Below the pieces are notes generated by a model that was not told where the DNA came from, ran no database searches, and worked only from the letters and a program-made list of their open reading frames with translations. Shown piece after piece: positions 8,983 through 18,196 of a stretch of 64,000 nucleotides of DNA; the first letter of the stretch is position 1; each line of letters opens with the position of its first letter. Where the stretch lies: assembly GCF_022376835.1 (NCBI RefSeq), contig NZ_CP084606.1:2754501-2818500 (forward strand), in the 5' to 3' direction. This DNA comes from Brucepastera parasyntrophica. Its GTDB lineage: Bacteria; Spirochaetota; Spirochaetia; Treponematales; Treponemataceae. Position numbers and translations under genes: made by a program.

Positions 8983-11268
8983 ATGAAAATAAAAACACTG
9001 GTTTGTACAATCGCGGTTTGCGCGCTGTTCTTTTCCCTCAATGCTGAAATAGGTTTTTCGTCTCCGGATATTAATAACCGGAACGAAGTCCTTTTTTCAA
9101 TTAAGGCCGATATTCCGGGCGGCGGGTCCTATGATACTCTGTTTGTAAAAGAACTTGATAACGGGAAAATGGACCAGCTCACCTTTTATCCTGAGGCAAT
9201 GGAATCCCTTTCAAACGGAAGAATACTGCAGGTCCGCAACCGTTTCGGTACGGGCCGGTATGATACAGTTACCAATTCCTTTCAGTGGATAGATGATTAT
9301 AAACCCTTTGTCTCCGGCGGCAGTCCGGGTATGGGAATTCTCCAGGATGTATCACCCAGTCCTGACGGACGCTGGCAGGTTTCCATTGAACCGACCTCTC
9401 CCGCGTACGGGAGACTCGTCCTGTATGATGTAACCCGTTCTTTCCGGTATATCCTTGCTCCCTCAGTCGAACGCGGTTCAATTCCGGTAGTCTGGTCCCC
9501 CGATTCCGCTGTTCTGATATATTCCGTTAACAATTCCCTGTATTTTGCCCGGCCTGAATCCTTTTTTACCGTAAGCGCTGTAAGCGAACAGTACCGGATC
9601 CTTGGTCCCGGGACAATAAACTGCGTAACCTGGTACGCGCCTTCCAGATTTTTATATATTTCAGGAAAAAATATATACCGGGTCCAGGTGTCCGAACTTT
9701 TTGCCCGGAATTTATACAGCCCTCTTCTGGGGCCTGGTGAACTCGCGGGAAAATTACCTTTCAATTTTGAAGCTTCCGCGGATACCTTCTGTGCGGCGCC
9801 TGACGGTTCCGCGATTTTGTACGGAAAGGACTGCAGGAATGTATATTACTGTCCGCTCGATGGTGATGACTATGTCTCTGTCAGGGCAAGCGCTCAGATG
9901 CCTTATCTGCTTTTGCCGGGAAATACGGCAAAGGTGATGCCTGCCTGGACTTCCGAAAATATTCCGCTGGTTTTTGCGGAATCCATAGAAGACGGCAAAC
10001 GCCTTCTGAAAGTCTGGAGACTTGTTGATTTTTCGGGTGGTAAGATTTTCTCTCCTGTTCCCGTCCCGGCTGAAGCTGTAACAGCGAGTGTTTCCCGCGA
10101 CGGCACATGGGTAGCCTTTATAGGACCCCGTTCAATTCAGGTATACTCTCCGCTGACATGGAAAGAAATTGCGGTCTTCCGCGACGAGGTAATTGTTTCC
10201 ACTGCCTGGGCAGATGACTCCCATATTTTTATAGGAGGAAATGAAACAATCCGTAACTGGAATTTCAGAACAAATACCTCAATAATGCTGATGGTGTCCG
10301 CCGTTGCCCAGAGGGGCTGGGATGAGCAGGGGACAACGGTTATTGCCGATGTCGGGACCGCGGGACGGTTTTCCTATGCGGGAAAAATGAAATGGACCCT
10401 TTCTCCTGACATCCGGATACGCCCGGTCACAAGCGCCAACCAGAACTGGCGGCTTTATCTTGATTCATCAAAAGGATATTATTCAAACATGCTCTTTGTC
10501 CGTTCGGCGGCGCAGCCGGGCGGGACAGGCACCATAGTCAGGGAGCCTGATATTGTTCTCGACAAAATTGCGCCTGCGGGAACGGTAAGACAGGTTTCGG
10601 ACAAGGGTATTTTTTCCCATGGATCACGGACAGGCCTGCGTCAGGTCGCCCTTGTTTTTGACGCAATGGACACCCTCGACGGGCTTCCTGAAATTCTCCA
10701 TGTGCTGCACAGATATAACATACGCGCCACATTCTTCATTAACGGAGAATTCATACGCCGGCATCCTGCGGCCGTGAATGAAATAGCCAAGGCCGGACAC
10801 CAGACAGCGTCCCTGTTTTTCAGTACATGGGACTTATCAGGGACCCAGTACCGCATTGATGAAGATTTTATAATCCGGGGCCTTTCCAGGAACGAAGATG
10901 ATTTTTATAATGCGACAGGCCAGGAATTGACCCTGCTGTGGCACGCTCCGTTTTATGTTGCGTCTCCCATGATCATAGCAGCCGGAGAAAAGGCAGGATA
11001 CCGCTATATTTCTCCTGACATTACTGTTCTCGACTGGGTAACATCCGGCCAGAAAACAAATGTCCCCGGTTTGTACAAGAAATCTGCGGAAATAATCGAG
11101 GATGTTATTGCCGAGAAGAAACCGGGTTCGATTATCCCTGTCCGGATAGGGAAGCCTGGGGGCCGCGATGATTATCTGTTTGATAAAACCGATCTTCTGA
11201 TAAACGCACTTGTTGAAGCGGGCTACAGTATAGTTACCGTTGACACGCTCATTCAGAACGCAAGATAG
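8983..11268 (+). CDS. Exported beta-propeller protein with degenerate NodB (polysaccharide deacetylase) domain
   Basis: The 761-residue protein begins with a signal peptide (MKIKTLVCTIAVCALFFSLNA). About 500 residues of propeller-like repeats follow (SPDGRW, SPDSAVLIY, APDGSAILY, SRDGTWVAF), then a C-terminal NodB fold (about 555-755). NodB enzymes remove acetyl groups from cell-wall or biofilm polysaccharides. Here the first motif is VFDAMD. The metal histidines normally found in HTxSH are replaced (ASLFFST), and the RxPY motif reads HAPFY, so catalysis is doubtful. The ATG at 8983 has AGGAA upstream. A strong terminator follows at 11291. Confidence 0.8.
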   Translation: MKIKTLVCTIAVCALFFSLNAEIGFSSPDINNRNEVLFSIKADIPGGGSYDTLFVKELDNGKMDQLTFYPEAMESLSNGRILQVRNRFGTGRYDTVTNSFQWIDDYKPFVSGGSPGMGILQDVSPSPDGRWQVSIEPTSPAYGRLVLYDVTRSFRYILAPSVERGSIPVVWSPDSAVLIYSVNNSLYFARPESFFTVSAVSEQYRILGPGTINCVTWYAPSRFLYISGKNIYRVQVSELFARNLYSPLLGPGELAGKLPFNFEASADTFCAAPDGSAILYGKDCRNVYYCPLDGDDYVSVRASAQMPYLLLPGNTAKVMPAWTSENIPLVFAESIEDGKRLLKVWRLVDFSGGKIFSPVPVPAEAVTASVSRDGTWVAFIGPRSIQVYSPLTWKEIAVFRDEVIVSTAWADDSHIFIGGNETIRNWNFRTNTSIMLMVSAVAQRGWDEQGTTVIADVGTAGRFSYAGKMKWTLSPDIRIRPVTSANQNWRLYLDSSKGYYSNMLFVRSAAQPGGTGTIVREPDIVLDKIAPAGTVRQVSDKGIFSHGSRTGLRQVALVFDAMDTLDGLPEILHVLHRYNIRATFFINGEFIRRHPAAVNEIAKAGHQTASLFFSTWDLSGTQYRIDEDFIIRGLSRNEDDFYNATGQELTLLWHAPFYVASPMIIAAGEKAGYRYISPDITVLDWVTSGQKTNVPGLYKKSAEIIEDVIAEKKPGSIIPVRIGKPGGRDDYLFDKTDLLINALVEAGYSIVTVDTLIQNAR

Positions 11269-11290
11269 ACATGTCTTGGTTTTTGTATGG

Positions 11291-11324
11291 AAAAGCTACA
11301 CATGACTATGTGTAGCTTTTTTTT
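11291..11324 (+). terminator. Strong bidirectional terminator, TACACA/TGTGTA core
   Basis: AAAAGCTACACAT (11291-11303) pairs perfectly with ATGTGTAGCTTTT (11308-11320) around a GACT loop and is followed by four more T residues. It ends the beta-propeller transcript. Its core matches the palindromes at 11336, 11420 and 16743. Confidence 0.85.
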
Positions 11325-11335
11325 ATGCATATAAT

Positions 11336-11357
11336 CTTACACAATGTATTGTGTAAG
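11336..11357. repeat. Perfect 22-bp palindrome CTTACACAAT-GT-ATTGTGTAAG
   Basis: Ten-base arms are separated by only two bases. That is too tight for a hairpin loop, so a dimeric protein-binding site is more likely. It is the second of four TACACA/TGTGTA elements at the edges of the accessory region. The rest of 11360-11580 holds the third element and no credible gene. Confidence 0.6.
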
Positions 11358-11419
11358 AAAGGTTAAAGATCGTGTAAAAAACATTTTGGGAATCTCTGTG
11401 AGCTCTTTTATGATTTTTT

Positions 11420-11441
11420 CTTACACATACCTCTGTGTAAG
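11420..11441. repeat. Palindrome CTTACACA-6-TGTGTAAG
   Basis: Eight-base perfect arms (11420-11427 and 11434-11441) around TACCTC. The arms are identical to the outer eight bases of the 11336 palindrome, so the two sites, 84 bases apart, look like paired binding sites. Confidence 0.55.
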
Positions 11442-11580
11442 GATTGCAGCAGCAGAAAGAGACGGAGAATTTTCTGCGTATTCAATAATTCCCTGTCATA
11501 GTTGTTTTTCCCTTTACCATTTCCACAGTCTGTTATTTGTTCATTCATGAAAAGCGTCTTTTGTGCTTAATGAGTTCTTG

Positions 11581-12102
11581 TCAATCAATCTTTTTTTCTA
11601 AACAGACAAGCTGTATTCCTTCTATGCCGTTGAATTTGCATAAAATAATACCGGATTCCTTATACCCCAGTTTTTTATACAGAGCGCGGGCCGCGGAATT
11701 AATTACATTTGTGTCCAGCCGCAAATACCGGCAGGAGTTTTCCAAGGCGTAATTTTCATAGAAAGATATAAAATCTGTCGCGTACCCTTTTCCCGATTTT
11801 TCAGGATCAACTGCCAGTGTATGCAGTACCATTATCTCATTATTCCGGGCCTTGAATTCCCATTCGCAATCAGCATATTCACATATTTGATTTTGATTAA
11901 TGATTGCGGAAGCAGCAATTTCATTATCAATTTCCATTACGAAAAGTTCACCGCAGTTGTGTGCTTCAAGGGCTGTATGGTGTGAAGGATATAAGTTCTT
12001 CTTCCAGCCTGTCATTATTTTGAAGGAAGATTCCTTCTCAATTATTTTTTCATAGATTTTTACAACATCCTGAATGTCGCTTTTACTGCTTTTTCTGATC
12101 AT
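11581..12102 (-). CDS. GNAT family N-acetyltransferase
   Basis: The 173-residue protein shows the acetyl-CoA binding motif of GNAT enzymes (VLHTLAVDPEKSGKGYA, about 104-120) and the C-terminal ARALYKKLGYKESG helix-strand. The family transfers acetyl groups from acetyl-CoA to amines. The substrate cannot be told from the sequence. It lies downstream of the secreted-protein genes on the same strand and ends at the palindrome-rich gap. Confidence 0.82.
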   Translation of the reverse strand: MIRKSSKSDIQDVVKIYEKIIEKESSFKIMTGWKKNLYPSHHTALEAHNCGELFVMEIDNEIAASAIINQNQICEYADCEWEFKARNNEIMVLHTLAVDPEKSGKGYATDFISFYENYALENSCRYLRLDTNVINSAARALYKKLGYKESGIILCKFNGIEGIQLVCLEKKID

Positions 12103-12189
12103 ATCAAATACATCCCCTGTTCTGCAAAATATCTGCGCCTTTATTTTTTTAACAAAAATAGACCTGTATCATGACAGAGCGCGCCGGTA

Positions 12190-13019
12190 TTAATGACCGC
12201 TTGAAAATCGTCTTTGAAACTCTACAAGAACGGCGTTGTCTTTGGTTATCCCAAGGTAAATGTACCGGTCAAGGGGAAAAGGGCCTTTTGGCATATAGAT
12301 TTCGAGATTTTGTGTTCCGTAGCTGTCGTCAGGTTTGCTTTCCATTTTTCTGCCGGAGATACGTTCTATTTGGCTTCGCATTTCACGGTAGATGGCGTTC
12401 GTATTTCCTGTGATGTAGATGCGGATCGAACCGAGCTCACTGCCGGTGCCGGGGAAGGAATAGCTGTATGACGCCCTTGTCCCTGAAGGTTGAGTAAAAG
12501 GGCCAAGGTCACAGACTTCCCTTATGCTGTTCCTTCCTTCTGCGGGGGCCAGCCCGGCTGTTGACCGGGCCAGAGTTTCCTCACAGCTTCCCCGGCCTCG
12601 AGGTATCTGGCGCCGTTTGCCTGGGACATCGGTCGGCCGTCGTTGTTTATGATTCGTTCTATTTCATCGGATAGAGGCTTTGCCCTGGTTTCATAGTCAG
12701 CTGTGTTCATTCTGCCGTCATTGCGGGCCGCGGCGAGTGTATAGAGTTCGTCGTGGAGCTGGACAAACCTGTCGCTGGGGAAGACGCTGGCGTCAGCAGC
12801 ATCGATGGCAGTCTGGTTTTGTTTTGCTTCATCAAGGGCGCCTTGAAGCTGCCGCTGAAATTCCGCGGTATGCTCCTCGATTCCTTTTATATATTCTTCC
12901 ATAGTGATATTTCCGGCCTGAAAATCCTTTACCAGCTGATCAATGTCCACCGCCTGCGCCTGTACCGCTTTCGCCAATACCATTACCGCTAACGCAGCTA
13001 CCAATAAAGTCTTTTTCAT
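12190..13019 (-). CDS. Secreted protein with SHOCT-like N-terminal motif (one frameshift)
   Basis: Two frames join into about 276 residues. A signal peptide (cleavage near AVQA-QA) is followed by a short helical motif DFQAGNITMEEYIKGIEE (about 32-49), an Ala/Gln/Glu-rich helical region, and a C-terminal globular part ending in FQRRFSSGH. One extra base in the G5 run at 12544-12548 restores the frame: the first frame would otherwise stop at 12525, but good coding continues to 12190. The helical motif recurs in the secreted protein at 14427-15305 and resembles SHOCT domains (inference). Function is unknown; the location is periplasmic or outside. Confidence 0.65.
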
Positions 13020-13058
13020 AAAATGCTCCTTTTGGCATTTTTACTTTTATACCATTTG

Positions 13059-13643
13059 TTATTCTTTTAATAATACTGCCCAGGCAGTATCGCTGATTAC
13101 AATCTCTATTTCCGTTCCATCATCAGCGCTGCCCATCCAGGCCCCAATAAAAGGGTTGGAACCTGCATTCGATTTACTCGCGGTAAAAGAATTTCCTTGT
13201 ACAGATCCGGTCAAAGTATTACCTGAAACAGTCGCGCTGCCAAGTGTTTCATACATATATCCTCCAACAGCTGCGGCATTGCCGTTGCGAGTATAAGTAT
13301 CACTTGCTGTCGGTTTCCCAATAGTTTCTGTCGGCAAAGATACTACCCAAATAGTACTTCCAACTGCAACTTCTATAGGAACCCCCTTCCATGTACCGCT
13401 CCATGTCCCTGCAAATGGAATGGAACCAGTGTTTGATTTTGCTGCAGTAAATGAAATCCCATCAAAAGTACCTGTCAGCGTATTTCCTGAAACAGCAGCG
13501 GTCCCTGCTTTTTTTCCATCGTGCATCATAGTTGCACTGTTGCCATTACGGGTATATGTACCAGTAAAAATACAGCTGGTCATTATGAATCCGGTTATTG
13601 CCATCATTACAATACCCCGGAGTAATTTGACTTTATTTTTCAT
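13059..13643 (-). CDS. Lipoprotein with two tandem repeats of about 75 residues
   Basis: The 194-residue protein has a lipoprotein signal (FIMTSC, Cys about 23). Two copies of one module follow (about 28-104 and 116-193), each running TYTRNGN...SGNTLTG...FTAxKSN.GS.PF.G.W. Such short all-beta repeats are common in Treponema surface lipoproteins (family knowledge, not searched). The start ATG has AAAGGAG upstream and lies close to the second attC-like element. The 39-base gap to the next secreted gene suggests joint transcription. Function is unknown. Confidence 0.75.
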   Translation of the reverse strand: MKNKVKLLRGIVMMAITGFIMTSCIFTGTYTRNGNSATMMHDGKKAGTAAVSGNTLTGTFDGISFTAAKSNTGSIPFAGTWSGTWKGVPIEVAVGSTIWVVSLPTETIGKPTASDTYTRNGNAAAVGGYMYETLGSATVSGNTLTGSVQGNSFTASKSNAGSNPFIGAWMGSADDGTEIEIVISDTAWAVLLKE

Positions 13644-13680
13644 AAAAACTCCTTTATTTATTACGCCTGCTGCGGCGCCG

Positions 13681-13710
13681 CCGCGGATGCACGCTGTTAT
13701 ATGACGCGGC
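13681..13710 (-). repeat. attC-like half element (second copy)
   Basis: CCGCGGATGCACGCTGTTA (13681-13699) matches 14364-14382 at 17 of 19 bases. TGTTATATGACGCGGC (13695-13710) is the inverted complement of 14263-14278 at 15 of 16. Read on the minus strand the box ATATAAC behaves as an R''-like box. No matching far box was found between it and the lipoprotein start, so it may be a short or truncated site. Confidence 0.45.
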
Positions 13711-13724
13711 GGAATATTTTTTTA

Positions 13725-14180
13725 TTATATATTCTTCACAATGAAAATAGAACCTATACATAGAGCTAAAAATTCCATGCTTCCCACCATAAAATAGCCT
13801 AGCCAGGCTGTTTGAAATACTATGCCTTGTATTATTCCAATAATAATCAATGGAATCAGCCATTTCTTTTTTTGCCTTATAATTATATCTACTATTATTC
13901 CAATATATATTAGTATTGATGCAACATAATTATGTAAGAAATGAAACTCAAAAAAATAAGAGCTAAAAGTAGCCAAAGCTAAAAATCCTATTCCTACAAA
14001 CCATTTATTATAAAGAAGCCAACAACCTATTACTAACAATAAGAAAGTATAGAAATATACTCTATTTATATCCATTCCCATTATTGAAGAATAGGTTCTT
14101 TGATCATGTAATATACCATCTATAAAGCCTGTAATAATAAAGCCAAATAATAAAATACTTGTTATTATTTTTTTCACCAT
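13725..14180 (-). CDS. AT-rich polytopic membrane protein, possible integron-cassette gene
   Basis: The 151-residue protein has about five hydrophobic segments (8-22, 42-58, 62-80, 85-100, 108-145) and basic loops. I recognise no family. Base composition is extreme: 13861-13920 has only 11 G or C in 60, against roughly half in the house-keeping genes. The gene is flanked by inverted 16-base sequences (13695-13710 and 14263-14278) and sits between two attC-like elements, in the position of a single-gene cassette. No ribosome site is obvious. Origin by transfer is likely. Confidence 0.6.
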   Translation of the reverse strand: MVKKIITSILLFGFIITGFIDGILHDQRTYSSIMGMDINRVYFYTFLLLVIGCWLLYNKWFVGIGFLALATFSSYFFEFHFLHNYVASILIYIGIIVDIIIRQKKKWLIPLIIIGIIQGIVFQTAWLGYFMVGSMEFLALCIGSIFIVKNI

Positions 14181-14270
14181 ATATTTATTCCTGTATTATA
14201 TTTACTTTCATTAAGTCTACAATTAATAATGTCGTCTATTATAACTTTTTCGACCGATTCTTGCCGCCTC

Positions 14271-14385
14271 ATATAACATCCCGGGTATATCCCGACATTG
14301 GACAGCAGCTAAGGATTTGCATAGCAAGGCCTCTGCTGTCCAGTGTGCCGCCGAGAGGTGCGTCCGCGGATACACACTGTTAGGA
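14271..14385 (-). repeat. attC-like recombination site (first copy)
   Basis: This is a 115-base imperfect palindrome directly after the 304-codon reading frame. On the minus strand it opens with TCCTAAC and ends with GTTATAT, each 6 of 7 to the integron R-box consensus. A central stem pairs GGACAGCAG (14300-14308) with CTGCTGTCC (14333-14341). The ending box is complementary to the opening box of the second element, as expected when one cassette lies between two attC sites. No integrase is in the window. Confidence 0.5.
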
Positions 14386-14426
14386 GCCGTTTTCCTTGCT
14401 TCCAAGTTAATACCACTTTCGTATTT

Positions 14427-15305
14427 CTACTTTACATCCGGCAGCCGAAATCCGGATGGAGTGCGCACCAGCTTGTAAACATAGTCAATGTCTACGTCAT
14501 CTTTCCATATTCTGAGTGTACTGTTTCCGCCGCCAAAATCAGTTACGGAATAGTTTAAAGTATCAGGCTCGTGTTTGTCCCAGTAAGAGTGCGTCAATTT
14601 TCCTGTTGATGAATTTGCCTTATATGAATACCAGCTTCCATTATTTTTGCCCCGTTCCGCAAACTGCCATGGCCCAAGGCCTGAACCTCCAAAGCAATAT
14701 TGTATGCCGTCGGAATTAAATATATCATGTGCTGTGCCGTTGTTACCTACGGAATCAAAGGTCCATGCCGTACCTGCCGAATTGACAATGTCACCGCCCG
14801 GGGCCTGAACTTTTGGCAAGTCCCTTAATGTGTATGTCCCATCAAATGGCCACCTGCCATCAGAAAGGGTAAGGGTAGAGCCATCATTTGATATAGCGTA
14901 TGCATAGTCATCACCGGCTATCCTTAACCTATACCCTGTCGCTGTATATTCAGGATGGATATTTCGATACGGTCTCCAAATCCCTAACGCACGCTCATAA
15001 AACGCACAGCTTCCATCAGCGTTCAATACAAACGCATTTCCCCTGCCTTGTATATTATTGTCCTGATTAACCCATGCTTTACCCGAAGCTGTTATGAGTT
15101 GAGAGGGATCGGACTTAGCATCCGGATTTGTCAATAGATATTGGTTTTCGACCAATGCGGATAAACCCAGGAGATATTCCGTATAGGTAATTTTGCCGGA
15201 TGAAAAATCTTCTCCGAGCTTTTCCAATTCTTCCATACTTTGTGCAGACACAAAATGTAATCCAATTACTATAAAAATAATTACCAGAAAAAAAGGCCTT
15301 TTCAT
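14427..15305 (-). CDS. Secreted protein with SHOCT-like N-terminal motif and two beta modules
   Basis: The 292-residue protein starts at the ATG preceded by AGGAGG and has a signal peptide (cleavage near VSA-QS). It carries DFSSGKITYTEYLLGL at about 25-40, the same pattern as the secreted protein at 12190-13019. Two domains of about 100 residues follow, each opening with a SAGTAW or SGKAW strand (SGKAWVNQDNN and SAGTAWTFDSVGN). The second has many Tyr, Trp and Asn, as in carbohydrate-facing beta folds (inference). Function is unknown. It ends beside the attC-like site. Confidence 0.7.
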   Translation of the reverse strand: MKRPFFLVIIFIVIGLHFVSAQSMEELEKLGEDFSSGKITYTEYLLGLSALVENQYLLTNPDAKSDPSQLITASGKAWVNQDNNIQGRGNAFVLNADGSCAFYERALGIWRPYRNIHPEYTATGYRLRIAGDDYAYAISNDGSTLTLSDGRWPFDGTYTLRDLPKVQAPGGDIVNSAGTAWTFDSVGNNGTAHDIFNSDGIQYCFGGSGLGPWQFAERGKNNGSWYSYKANSSTGKLTHSYWDKHEPDTLNYSVTDFGGGNSTLRIWKDDVDIDYVYKLVRTPSGFRLPDVK

Positions 15306-15690
15306 AAAAAACCTCCTAAGATATATTAAAAATATAGCCAATCTATTTTATATTTTATCAAGTATTATTTCCGTATATTCCAAGGAAAATAGCGCATAAT
15401 TAAGTATACACGAATTTTGCATAAAACCATTAAAAATGATAAGAAAAAACATATTTTAAAAGTCTGGAAACAACATTCCGGGCTTTTTAGGTGTTCTGCC
15501 AACGGGCAATATATAATTACCCTGCTATTCCAAGCCGTCAGCCTTTTTCTACTGCCATTGCAAGCGGGTCTGTTGAAATAAACAAAGATGCAGTCTGCGC
15601 TATTTTTTTTCTATGCGGCCGGCAGCTGACATGGTATATTATCATCAACTGCTTAGTAAAAAAATAACAATTTATCAAAAAGGAAAAGCT
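15306..15690. other. AT-rich intergenic region without a recognised gene
   Basis: It holds the AGGAGG site of the minus-strand secreted gene at one end and AAAAAGGAAA before the CBM-like gene at the other. No convincing stem-loop or coding stretch was seen between them. Confidence 0.5.
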
Positions 15691-16623
15691 ATGAACAAAT
15701 TATTTATTTTATTGATTTGCTGTTTTACCGTATTTATTTCATGCAATTCGCCTGTGATAGATACAGAAGCAACCACAGACAATTATTCTAATGAACCAAC
15801 CGCAAGGAATATAGGGTTCCCCTCAGGACCGACGTATCCGACTGTATACGAGGCTGAAAATTATTATGCCTCATCCGGCATAATCAACTATGGAACTTTA
15901 ATCGGAAGTTTTGATGCAGGGGATTATGTTGTATACAACAATATCAATTTTGATGAAATTCCCTCTCCACGGATTATACAAATGTATCAGTCTGTGAACC
16001 AGGAAAATTCCAATCAATCACTTGAGATTCGTCTTGATGCGCCAAATGGTCCAATAATAGGGTATTTCCGTCCGCAATCAACAGGCAGTTATTCTGTATA
16101 CAAAATGGTTCAAACCGGACTTAACAAATATGTTAACGTTACAGGGAGCCATAAGCTGGTATTTAAGGTGCCAAATCCGAGCCGGTCAGGTATCATTAAT
16201 ATCGAATCATTCAGGATTATGACATTACCTGTTGCCCCATTCAATACCACCAATTAGGTTGAAGATTACTATACAGAATTGAAGGGATTACGCCTTGGCG
16301 GTGATTTCAACGTTCTCGCTAATTGTGATGATGGAACATCTGTAACATTTGATTATGTAGATTTTGGAGACGCCTATACCAACAAAACCCTCCAATTACA
16401 CCTGTCGAATGGGGGCGGAACGGGCAAATGGATAAAAGTACTTATTGATGGTTATGCGGTACCAAATAATTCACGTATCAATGTACCCGCGACCGGGAGC
16501 TATGGGAATTTTCAAACAGTTTCTTCTTCTTTAGGGCTTATTCAGGGAACGCATAAATTAACACTTCAGTTTTATGGCGGAAGTGGTGTTGCAAATGTAG
16601 ACTGGTTTAAGATCTCCCAGTAA
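15691..16623 (+). pseudogene. Two-module CBM6-like lipoprotein interrupted by an in-frame TAG
   Basis: A lipoprotein signal (lipobox VFISC) is followed by a CBM6-like module with VYEAENYYASSG, FDAGDYVVY and STGSYSVY (about 50-175). After TAG at 16255-16257 the same frame continues with a second module: VEDYYTELKG, TSVTFDYVDFGD, PATGSYGNF and GVANVDWFKI, ending at 16623. CBM6 modules bind glycans such as xylan or beta-glucans. A CAG to TAG change would explain the stop exactly. It is therefore a recent nonsense mutation, a readthrough site or an error. No catalytic domain is present, so binding alone is the likely role. Confidence 0.65.
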
Positions 16624-16742
16624 TACTTAATTTTACTAAGCAGTTATATTTCAGAAAACAACAGTTTATTATCCATTTTCTCTTATTAACATCCACAGCA
16701 TTGTGACCGGAAATATTTGTTTCACCGGACACGTAGGGATAT

Positions 16743-16768
16743 TTTTTACACATAACAATGTGTAAAAA
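16743..16768. repeat. Palindrome TTTTTACACA-6-TGTGTAAAAA
   Basis: Ten-base perfect arms (16743-16752 and 16759-16768) around TAACAA sit at the right edge of the accessory region, 19 bases from the dacA stop. The core matches the three palindromes near 11.3 kb. It can serve as a terminator in both directions. Confidence 0.6.
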
Positions 16769-16786
16769 CCGGAGTCATCCGGTTTC

Positions 16787-18196
16787 CTATTCCCCGGCAA
16801 TCGCTCTGACAAGCCTGTCAAAAATTCTTTTTACGAACCCGGCGCTCCGGATATTCCTGTCCGCAACAAGGGGAAGTGATTTTACAATTTCCCCGTCAAT
16901 ATAATAATTGACCCGGCCCAATTCCTGGCCGGCATATACGGGCGCTGTTACCGGCGTGAACACAACAGTTTCAATTGCAGAAAGATTTTGCCGGTCTGAA
17001 GGCGCCGTAAAGGAAGAAGTCCCTGCCGGAAGAAGGATGAGGCTGTTCAGACTGCCTTCCCAGACAGGCACCGGAAAAGGTGTGACTTCTCCGGGATGTA
17101 CAGTGGTAAAGGTATCAAAGGCCCATTCCATCAGGAGCGAGCCGTCTCTGATGCGGTACTTATTTCCTTCCGCTGAACCATTGCCCGGTCCGTTCATTGT
17201 GACTGAAATGAAACGGCTGCCGCCGCGTGAACAGGTGAGGGCAAGATTGTAGCCCGATTCATCAATATATCCTGTTTTCAGGCCGTCACAGCCGGGGAGC
17301 AGTCCGAGAAGACGGTTCGTCGCCTGCTGCCTGACAGGGGCCGTATAAGTCCCGGGCGGGAGGTTCCAGTTCCTGGGATAGGAAAAATCGGTCAGCGAAT
17401 GAAACTCCGGAAGAGCCTCGGGATAGTCTCTGATGTAGACAAGCGAAAAATCGGCAAATTCGCGGGGCGTTGTTACGTTTTCCTCGCTGAGTCCGGACGG
17501 TTCGGTAAAAAAAGTCTGTGTAAGGCCCAGTTTTTTTACTTCTTCATTCATCCGGTCAACAAAACCGGGAACAGATCCTGAAATATGATAGGCGAGGGCT
17601 ATGGCCGCGTCATTTCCCGATACAACGGCCATTCCTTCAAGAAGTTCTCTTACTGTTACCCGCTGGCCCCTGCCCAGAAACATGAGGGATGACCCGGGCG
17701 GAATGTTAACGGCCCAGGATTCAGGAGGAAGGTCAACGAGGTCATCCAGGGATATTTCCCCGTTTTCAATAGCATGGAAAGCCGTATACATTGCGACCAG
17801 CTTTGTCATGGAAGCCGGAGGAATTCGTTTGTCGGCGTTTTTTTCGAGCAGTACGGAACCGGTCGCGGCGTCGACCAGAATGGCGGACCCCGCATTAATC
17901 CGGGCGCGTGCCGCCTCTGCTGTTTCGCTGATTGTCTCCGCACCGGTTTTCCAGGACCAGGGAGAGAGTTCGGGCGCGTCCCGGTATGCAGGCGACTGCG
18001 CAGCATTTTCCCTCCGATATACCGAAAGGGCAAAGGCCTCTTCCGCGGGACTTACCGGCTCCGGTTCGGGCCTCATCCGGTTTCCCGAGTAAATGAACAG
18101 TCCGGCTGAAATAATAACCAGCAGAACCAGCGCGGCGGCGGCCCCTGCTGCGCGTCCTGAAATCAGCGGTTTCCGGGGAGTATCAGAATTCTGCAA
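16787..18196 (-). CDS. dacA: D-alanyl-D-alanine carboxypeptidase (S11 family, PBP5-like)
   Basis: It removes the terminal D-Ala from peptidoglycan stem peptides and so limits cross-linking. The 469 residues show an N-terminal membrane anchor (about 18-37), the catalytic S129-M-T-K132, S193-G-N195 and K307-T-G309, and a C-terminal PBP5_C-like beta domain followed by a basic tail. Start is a TTG overlapping the asnS stop by 14 bases, so it is translated from the asnS message. The anchor is at the N-terminus rather than the C-terminal amphipathic helix of E. coli PBP5. Confidence 0.9.
   Translation of the reverse strand: MQNSDTPRKPLISGRAAGAAAALVLLVIISAGLFIYSGNRMRPEPEPVSPAEEAFALSVYRRENAAQSPAYRDAPELSPWSWKTGAETISETAEAARARINAGSAILVDAATGSVLLEKNADKRIPPASMTKLVAMYTAFHAIENGEISLDDLVDLPPESWAVNIPPGSSLMFLGRGQRVTVRELLEGMAVVSGNDAAIALAYHISGSVPGFVDRMNEEVKKLGLTQTFFTEPSGLSEENVTTPREFADFSLVYIRDYPEALPEFHSLTDFSYPRNWNLPPGTYTAPVRQQATNRLLGLLPGCDGLKTGYIDESGYNLALTCSRGGSRFISVTMNGPGNGSAEGNKYRIRDGSLLMEWAFDTFTTVHPGEVTPFPVPVWEGSLNSLILLPAGTSSFTAPSDRQNLSAIETVVFTPVTAPVYAGQELGRVNYYIDGEIVKSLPLVADRNIRSAGFVKRIFDRLVRAIAGE

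Noticed and set aside
15342..15690. Third attC-like site upstream of the 292-residue secreted protein
   Set aside because: Only CTTAGGAGG, which is also the ribosome site, resembles a box; no palindromic partner was found.
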